Source of the DNA: Jannaschia seosinensis
GTDB lineage: Bacteria; Pseudomonadota; Alphaproteobacteria; Rhodobacterales; Rhodobacteraceae
Direction of reading: 5' to 3'
Assembly (NCBI RefSeq): GCF_001408515.1
Contig: NZ_CYPR01000240.1
Span: 1 to 45,937, forward strand
DNA length: 45,937 nucleotides
A program made the translations under genes and the position numbers. Below the pieces are notes generated by a model that was not told the DNA's origin, did not search any database, and saw only the letters and a program-made list of their open reading frames with translations. Position 1 is the first letter of the stretch; each line of letters begins with the position of its first letter. This document shows, piece after piece, positions 41,280 to 45,937 of this stretch.

Positions 41280-42695
41280 ATGACCCGCACCCCACCCCCC
41301 GGCATCGCGTTATTCGACTCGACGAGCGGCTTGGCGGATGGGCTGGCCCATTCCCTGAAGGGCAGGGGATTTCCGGCGCTGGGGCAATCGGGCCTGGTGG
41401 CGCGGCTTGCGCCTCTCGCGAACCGGCTGCCGCGGCGGTTGCGGCAAGCGGCGTTTGCGGCGGGCGGTCCATCCGAAGCGATCTCGCCGCGGCGCGTCGA
41501 CAGCGTCGATGCCGAGGATATCGCGCAGTGGGTCACGGATCTCTATCCGAAGCGCCGCTATCCGGCCGTGATGATCGGCTCCTCGAACGGTGCGCTGGCG
41601 CATGCATGCGCGGCCATGGGCATTCCGTGGCTGCCGCAGACGTTCCTGACACTGGTGCAAAAGCGCCCGCAGGACCCCGACGACGCCGTCGCCGCGATGC
41701 AGGCGGGGCATTCGGTCGCCGAGACGCTGCTCAAGGCCAACCCAGGGATTTCCGTTCACCACATGCACGACCCCAATCAGGATCGCCGCATGACCCCCTT
41801 AGTGAGCTATTTTCGGCTCAAGCACCGCAGATTACCCAAAGCCTACCGCACCTTCATCGACGAAAACCTCGAGCCGGGCGGGACCGTGTATGTCGTCAAT
41901 TGCGAGCAGACGTGGCCGCTAACCAAGCTCTCCGACCGTTACTTTTTCCAGTTCGGTGCGGTGGGCGGAGCTTCGTGGGAGGATTACTTCGAGGGTGGCG
42001 AGAGGGTCCGGAACTATTTTCGGGACCTCGGCAAGGACCGACAGCGGTGGACACCTCCCGCACCGAATTACGAAGGTGCCGAGGCGGAATGGGGCTATGA
42101 GCCAGAGCTTGACCGGGACCTGGACGCGGTCGCGAAGGAGAAGGGCCTCCGGCAGGCCCGGCTGAGCTTTGGCGAACCGGAGGATCCAAGTCCGGTCGTG
42201 GCCGATCTTTTCCAGGAGCATTACCGCGCGAACGGCATCACGCCGCGGCGGCTGCTGGTCCCGTCGTTCATTCTGCAGGACCCTTACTGGACCCTGCGCA
42301 CGGCGTCGGTTCCGTTCTGGATGGTGTTCAACATCGCGTCGTCGCAGCCGAAAATCCGCGACTACATCGCGCGGTCGGGCTCGTTCGAAGAGATCGCGAT
42401 GATGCTGTTCCCGAACGGAACGCCGGCAATCGGGCAAGGGTCGATCGAAAGTTGGCGATCGATTCTGAACGAGGCGCGCGTCACCGGTCGGTTTATCGGC
42501 GTGGAGGAAGACGTCTATCCCAGCGACCTCGCGGGTTTGCGCCGCTACCACAAGGAATTGAAGTCGCTCGAACCGCACATCCCGATGCCGCCTCCGCTCG
42601 CACTGGAGCGTTTCGAGGCCGCAATCGGACATGCGGATCATCTGCGGTTTGACGTGATCCGGTCTGACGGCGCCGGGGCAGGGCGTTCACCATGA
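41280..42695 (+). CDS. Uncharacterised 471-residue protein, possible alpha/beta-hydrolase-like fold
   Basis: I do not recognise this protein. Near residue 95-105 it has PAVMIGSSNGALAHACAAMG, a G-x-S-x-G elbow (GSSNG, S102) after a hydrophobic strand, as in alpha/beta hydrolases. WLPQTFLTLVQ and HHMHDPNQDRRM follow; the middle contains GGTVYVVNCEQTWPLTKLSD and the second half RLLVPSFILQDPYWTLRTAS. No signal peptide or membrane segment is evident. It starts with a good AAGGAG ribosome site six bases before the ATG and overlaps the next gene by four bases (ATGA), which encodes a clear alpha/beta hydrolase. The pair is flanked by the antiporter gene and a long non-coding region next to an IS. Function unknown. 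Confidence 0.7.
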   Translation: MTRTPPPGIALFDSTSGLADGLAHSLKGRGFPALGQSGLVARLAPLANRLPRRLRQAAFAAGGPSEAISPRRVDSVDAEDIAQWVTDLYPKRRYPAVMIGSSNGALAHACAAMGIPWLPQTFLTLVQKRPQDPDDAVAAMQAGHSVAETLLKANPGISVHHMHDPNQDRRMTPLVSYFRLKHRRLPKAYRTFIDENLEPGGTVYVVNCEQTWPLTKLSDRYFFQFGAVGGASWEDYFEGGERVRNYFRDLGKDRQRWTPPAPNYEGAEAEWGYEPELDRDLDAVAKEKGLRQARLSFGEPEDPSPVVADLFQEHYRANGITPRRLLVPSFILQDPYWTLRTASVPFWMVFNIASSQPKIRDYIARSGSFEEIAMMLFPNGTPAIGQGSIESWRSILNEARVTGRFIGVEEDVYPSDLAGLRRYHKELKSLEPHIPMPPPLALERFEAAIGHADHLRFDVIRSDGAGAGRSP

Positions 42696-43474
42696 GCCCG
42701 GCCAGCCAAGCTCCCGCCCTGGTCGAGCGGACGCTTGACGTCAACGGGTACCGCACATTCGCGCGGACTTCCCCCGGCCCGGATGCGGAGCGGTTGCCCG
42801 TCGTCCTGATCCACGGCCAAGGGGTGTCGAGTTTTTTCGTCGCGCCAAGCGGCCGCGAACTCGCCCGAAGCTTTCCGGTCGAGATTCCCGATCAACCCGG
42901 TTTCGGCCGAAGTGCCGGTCCCACGCGGGCGCTGGATGTGGATGGCTTGGGCGATTTTATCGCCGCCTACCTCGCGGCGCGGGGAATCCCGCGTGCCGTT
43001 CTGGTCGGAACCTCATTCGGATGTCAGGTGGCGGTGGCCTGCGCCGCGCGTCATCCAGAACTGGTGGCGAAGCTCGTGCTGCAGGGGCCTGCCGCAGCGC
43101 CTGCGGACCGGGGGGCGATGAAGCTGGTCTATCTATGGTGGCAGAATGGACGCCAGGAGCCGACCGATATGAAATTGCTTGCTGCCGAATATCGTGCCGC
43201 GGGGTTTCGACGCGTTTACGACACCTTCAATCACTACCGTCGCTACCCGATCGACAAGGTTCTGCGGCGGGTCGAGGTCCCGGTGCTCATCGTTCGCGGA
43301 GCTGACGACAAACTGGTCTCCGAAGCTTGGGCGGAGCGTCTTGCGCAAGCAGCTCCGAGTGGGAGGCTCGCTCTTGTTCTCGGCGTGGCACACACGATGA
43401 GCCGCTTCTGGCCGGTGGAGTTGGCTCAGGCTACGGAAGATTTCATCCTCGACGGCGGTGGCGAGCGTTATTAA
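42692..43474 (+). CDS. Alpha/beta-hydrolase
   Basis: A 260-residue hydrolase with a complete triad: oxyanion HGQGVSS (41-47), nucleophile elbow VGTSFGCQ with S108, acid D205/D206 in IVRGADDKLVS and H234 in GVAHTMSRFW. PDQPGFGRSAGP near residue 66 is the loop after strand 4 seen in haloalkane dehalogenase/epoxide hydrolase-like enzymes. The ATG overlaps the stop of the 471-residue protein, so both are produced together. The substrate is unknown. The G-x-S-x-G elbow also found in the partner raises the possibility that both act on the same ester or lactone, but this is conjecture. Confidence 0.85.
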   Translation: MSPASQAPALVERTLDVNGYRTFARTSPGPDAERLPVVLIHGQGVSSFFVAPSGRELARSFPVEIPDQPGFGRSAGPTRALDVDGLGDFIAAYLAARGIPRAVLVGTSFGCQVAVACAARHPELVAKLVLQGPAAAPADRGAMKLVYLWWQNGRQEPTDMKLLAAEYRAAGFRRVYDTFNHYRRYPIDKVLRRVEVPVLIVRGADDKLVSEAWAERLAQAAPSGRLALVLGVAHTMSRFWPVELAQATEDFILDGGGERY

Positions 43475-44467
43475 CGTCTTTGCGTCTATTGGTCTTGGCT
43501 GAAATTGGCGCCCCACACTGCTTCTGCGGTCTGATCAGGCGGATGGGGTGAGCGGGGGAGATTTGGACGTTCTTAACGACTGAATGCGCTTACTTCCGAC
43601 GCAAAGGGGCTCTCCCATGCCACGCAGTCTGCGCCTTCTGCTCACGCTTTTTCCACCATTCAGTATTATGGGCCGAACTAGCTTCTGCGGCAGCGCACGT
43701 TTCTAGCGGGTGACGGCTGCTGTCGTCCTCACTCCTGCTGTTGGGCAATGCCCTTCCCCATCTCGCTGGAATTTCTACCGCAGGAGTCCGGGCGCGCTTC
43801 GGTAAAGGCTGTGATCTAAGCGCCTGGCGGCGGTGCCGGGCATGCAATCGGTTGAGTGAGAAAGGCTGGGGCGGGCGCAGGTGCTTTAACTTTGTCAGCG
43901 AGTCGCCCCCTTGCGCCGTGGCGACGGGAGCTTGCGTCGGTCTCCGTTTCCAAGGGTCATGAAGGCGCCAGGCAGCGAGCTGCGGCAGCTTACAGCTGCT
44001 TGCGTCACAAGCCTCGTGAGGCGGAGGGAGACCGACGGCGAAGGGACTTTGTTTCCGTAGCGGCCGCGAAAGCTGGCGAGCGACGCAGGGGCGATTCTTG
44101 AGACAGCGGCGCGGTAAGCGCATTTCAAGCGGTCGCCTTTGTCGGGGGGCCGAACGGGAGCATGCCTCCCGATGCGGACCCTCCGCCGAAGATGTAGCCG
44201 ATCGCGACGCGCACGGGACTTGGCGCATCCGGCGCGCTGCGTCCAATTTCGGTGCCCGGGCTGGGCTGCCACTTGTCACGGCCATCGCGCCTCTCGCTTT
44301 GCCGCCCGGGGCGTTTCGCAGGTTTGGTACGGGTTTTGCGGCCCAGCGTCACATTCTGGTAAGAAGCAGCGACGCACAGCCAAGACGAAGACGACGTCTG
44401 CGTCTGCATGAGCCAAGCTGCGGTTGTGAGGAAAGGGGAGACAGGTCTGGCGAAGCGCTCATGAGCC
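43475..44467. other. About 1 kb without a convincing gene, rich in inverted repeats
   Basis: No open frame here has a recognisable family, a good ribosome site and normal codon use; the longest (leftward 43590-44285) is arginine/proline/serine-rich and looks spurious. Several hairpins occur (see the nested element at 43935-44037, and CGGGAG-CATGC-CTCCCG at 44155-44171). It could be decayed DNA next to the IS, or could hold a non-coding RNA. Confidence 0.5.
43935..44037. repeat. Nested inverted-repeat element
   Basis: Outer perfect 11-bp arms CGTCGGTCTCC (43935-43945) and GGAGACCGACG (44027-44037) enclose three smaller perfect inverted repeats: GCAGC-GA-GCTGC (43972-43983), GCAGCT-TAC-AGCTGC (43985-43999) and GCCTC-GT-GAGGC (44011-44022). 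A single strand could fold into a multi-branched structure closed by the outer stem. Confidence 0.6.
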
Positions 44468-44496
44468 AGATAGTGCCCCATTGCGTGGTGTAGGAG
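44468..44496. repeat. IS256 element left terminal inverted repeat
   Basis: 29-bp end of the IS beginning AGATAGTGCCCCA and ending GTAGGAG; 23 of 29 positions match the opposite end. It lies 29 bases downstream of the transposase stop. Confidence 0.8.
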
Positions 44497-44525
44497 CGCC
44501 GACCTTCGGAGAGGTCCGAAGCTGA

Positions 44526-45722
44526 TCAGGTGGCCACGGTGGGCAATCTGACGTCTGCATTGTCGGTGACGCGCGCGAAGCTTTCAAGCGACATGTACCG
44601 CCGGGCGACTGTCCATTCGTCGTTTGTCTCGAGCATCAGAGCGCCGACCAGGCGAACAATGGCTTCGTCGTTTGGAAAGATCCCGATGACATCGGCGCGC
44701 CGCTTGATCTCGCGGTTTACTCGCTCGATTGGGTTCGTGGATGCGATCTGGGTCCAATGCTCGCGCGGGAAGTCCATGTAGGCCAGGACGTCGTCGCGGG
44801 AGGCGTCCATGAACACGCCGAGCTTTTCCTGCTTCTCGCGAAGCGCATCCGCGACCACTTCCCACTGGGCTTCGGCCTCGGCCTTTGTCTCCTGCGCGAA
44901 GATCGTCTTCAGCATCGCCGCCACCGCCGTACGCTGCTTGGCCGGGGCATGGGCAAGCGCATTGCGCATCCAGTGAACGCGGCAGCGCTGGTGGGGCGCG
45001 TCGAACACCCGACGCGCAGCCGCCCGCAGCCCCTTGTGATCGTCGGCAACGACCAGCTTCACGCCCCGCAGGCCGCGATCGGCCAGCGAGCGGAGAAAGC
45101 CGGTCCAGAACGTCTCGGCCTCGGAAGGGCCGGTGGCCACGCCCAGCACCTCACGTTTGCCGTCCTCGTTCACCGCAATGGCCACTATCGCGGCGCGGCT
45201 GACAATGCGCCCGCCGTCACGCACCTTCAGGTACGTGGCATCGAGCCAAAGGTAGGGCCACTCGCCCTCCAGCGGCCGCGACAGGAACGCGTTCACCCGC
45301 TCATCGATCTCACCGCAGAGCCGGCTGACCTGGCTCTTCGACATGCCGCCAGCGCCCATGGCCTTCACCAGGTCGTCCACCGAGCGCGTCGAGATGCCTT
45401 GCACGTAAGCCTCCTGGATCACAGCCACGAGTGCTTTTTCGGCTGTCCGACGCGGTTCAAGAAAGCTCGGCAAGTAGCTTCCCTTCCTCAGCTTCGGGAT
45501 CTCCAGCGATATCCGTCCGGCGCGGGTGTCCCAGTCCCGCTCGCGGTATCCATTTCGCTGAACCTCACGCGACGGCGAACGCACGCCCTTTGCTACGCCA
45601 GTTCTGGTCTCAATCTCCGCTTCCATGATCCGCCTGGCCGCGAAAGCCAGCATCTCGCGCACGAGATCGCCATCGGCCTCCTTTTCAACCAGCTCAAGCA
45701 GCGCCATTCTGTCGTCGGTCAT
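44526..45722 (-). CDS. IS256-family (mutator-type) transposase
   Basis: A 398-residue DDE transposase moving the surrounding IS. Catalytic residues are visible as D161 ([15 protein letters not shown]), D227 ([13 protein letters not shown]) and E333 ([13 protein letters not shown]). The C/H motif CRVHWMRN (247-254) is characteristic of the family. [20 protein letters not shown] (131-150) is the preceding conserved helix region. The protein is full length and uninterrupted, so the element may be active. I use ATG 45722 ([11 protein letters not shown]); the upstream in-frame ATG 11 codons earlier is less likely. Confidence 0.95.
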   Translation of the reverse strand: MTDDRMALLELVEKEADGDLVREMLAFAARRIMEAEIETRTGVAKGVRSPSREVQRNGYRERDWDTRAGRISLEIPKLRKGSYLPSFLEPRRTAEKALVAVIQEAYVQGISTRSVDDLVKAMGAGGMSKSQVSRLCGEIDERVNAFLSRPLEGEWPYLWLDATYLKVRDGGRIVSRAAIVAIAVNEDGKREVLGVATGPSEAETFWTGFLRSLADRGLRGVKLVVADDHKGLRAAARRVFDAPHQRCRVHWMRNALAHAPAKQRTAVAAMLKTIFAQETKAEAEAQWEVVADALREKQEKLGVFMDASRDDVLAYMDFPREHWTQIASTNPIERVNREIKRRADVIGIFPNDEAIVRLVGALMLETNDEWTVARRYMSLESFARVTDNADVRLPTVAT

Positions 45723-45839
45723 CGTCGTCTCCGTTCTTGGTTTCGAGTCTCGCAACCCGAACCTTCTCGAAGATCGACGGCGACCACCAGCGTCACACCC
45801 GGCCGCGCGCTACGCTACGCCAAGGGCTTCGCCCGCGGC

Positions 45840-45868
45840 CTCCTACGCCAACCGCTGGGACACTATCT
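45840..45868. repeat. IS256 element right terminal inverted repeat
   Basis: 29-bp end of the IS on the transposase-start side; plus strand begins CTCCTACGCC and ends CACTATCT, complementary to the left end with six mismatches. Confidence 0.8.
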
Positions 45869-45937
45869 CTGAAGGCGAGCGCTGGAAAGATAAAAAAATC
45901 CTATAGCCGATCCGCGCAACAGAGCCTGTCTCTCAAG

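Larger units (their letters stand above)
44468..45868 (-). mobile_element. IS256-family insertion sequence
   Basis: About 1.4 kb bounded by 29-bp imperfect terminal inverted repeats: left AGATAGTGCCCCATTGCGTG... (44468-44496) and right, read on the other strand, AGATAGTGTCCCAGCGGTTG... (45840-45868), 23 of 29 positions identical. It encloses one transposase gene reading leftward. I see no 8-9 bp target duplication in the bases next to the ends, so the insertion may be old or have recombined. The 69 bases after it to the window end carry nothing I recognise. Confidence 0.85.

Noticed and set aside
43935-44037. Integron attC site
   Set aside because: No GTTRRRY/RYYYAAC core sites at the ends of the inverted repeats and no integrase in the window.
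43590-44285. Leftward 231-codon open frame
   Set aside because: Arginine/serine/proline-rich composition, no family, no ribosome site; typical of a chance frame in GC-rich DNA.
44125-44481. Leftward 118-codon open frame ending VAIGYIFGGGSASGG...
   Set aside because: Its start lies within the IS256 terminal repeat, so it cannot be a native gene start; the C-terminal part gives no recognisable domain.

Overview
The window is a GC-rich stretch of chromosome with tightly packed operons and many ATGA/GTGA stop-start overlaps. The gene set suggests an alphaproteobacterium of the Rhodobacteraceae (Roseobacter-type): a taurine dissimilation cluster (tauABC, tpa, xsc, pta), a cytoplasmic SoeABC-type sulfite dehydrogenase, ctaA, a cobalamin cluster and a Fur/Mur-type regulator. 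The taxonomic statement is inference from gene content, because no rRNA lies in the window. The window is bounded by mobile DNA: the 5' part of an IS21-family istA at the left edge, and an IS256-family element with visible terminal inverted repeats at the right edge.

Layout: (1) 506-4666, housekeeping genes: a ThiE-like thiamine phosphate synthase, a TrmJ-like RNA methyltransferase, heme A synthase and an M32 carboxypeptidase. (2) 4704-18143, one sulfonate region read in two directions from a 169-bp divergent control region at 14832-15000. Rightward are tauA-tauB-tauC (taurine uptake). Leftward are tpa, a small membrane protein, xsc, pta, ackA and soeA-soeB-soeC. Together they encode import of taurine, transamination to sulfoacetaldehyde, phosphorolytic cleavage to acetyl phosphate plus sulfite, channelling of acetyl phosphate to acetyl-CoA or to acetate plus ATP, and oxidation of sulfite to sulfate. 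The usual MocR-type activator TauR is not in the window. (3) 18140-24657: an MFS transporter, cobalamin genes cobB and cobA (leftward) and cbiD and cobK (rightward), an AlkA-type DNA glycosylase and an esterase. (4) 24872-35257: an HNH nuclease, two EamA exporters, a sensor kinase, enolase, a PilZ protein, a Fur-family regulator, SelO, a nucleoside hydrolase, a metallophosphoesterase and a diacylglycerol-kinase-like protein. (5) 35407-38862: a sulfate/thiosulfate ABC importer (sbp, cysT, cysW, cysA). (6) 39219-43474: a CPA1 antiporter and an uncharacterised two-gene unit (471-aa protein plus alpha/beta hydrolase). (7) 43475-45937: about 1 kb without a convincing gene but rich in inverted repeats, then the IS256 element.

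Most genes belong to known families. The points most worth a second look are a cadherin/VCBS-like extracytoplasmic domain inserted near the N-terminus of the taurine permease TauC; paired operator-like inverted repeats between tpa and tauA; a perfect 20-bp palindrome in front of cobB; a conserved-looking small membrane protein inside the taurine operon; the uncharacterised pair at 41280-43474; and a nested multi-hairpin element beside the right-hand IS. I did not find a defence system, CRISPR array, prophage or biosynthetic gene cluster.
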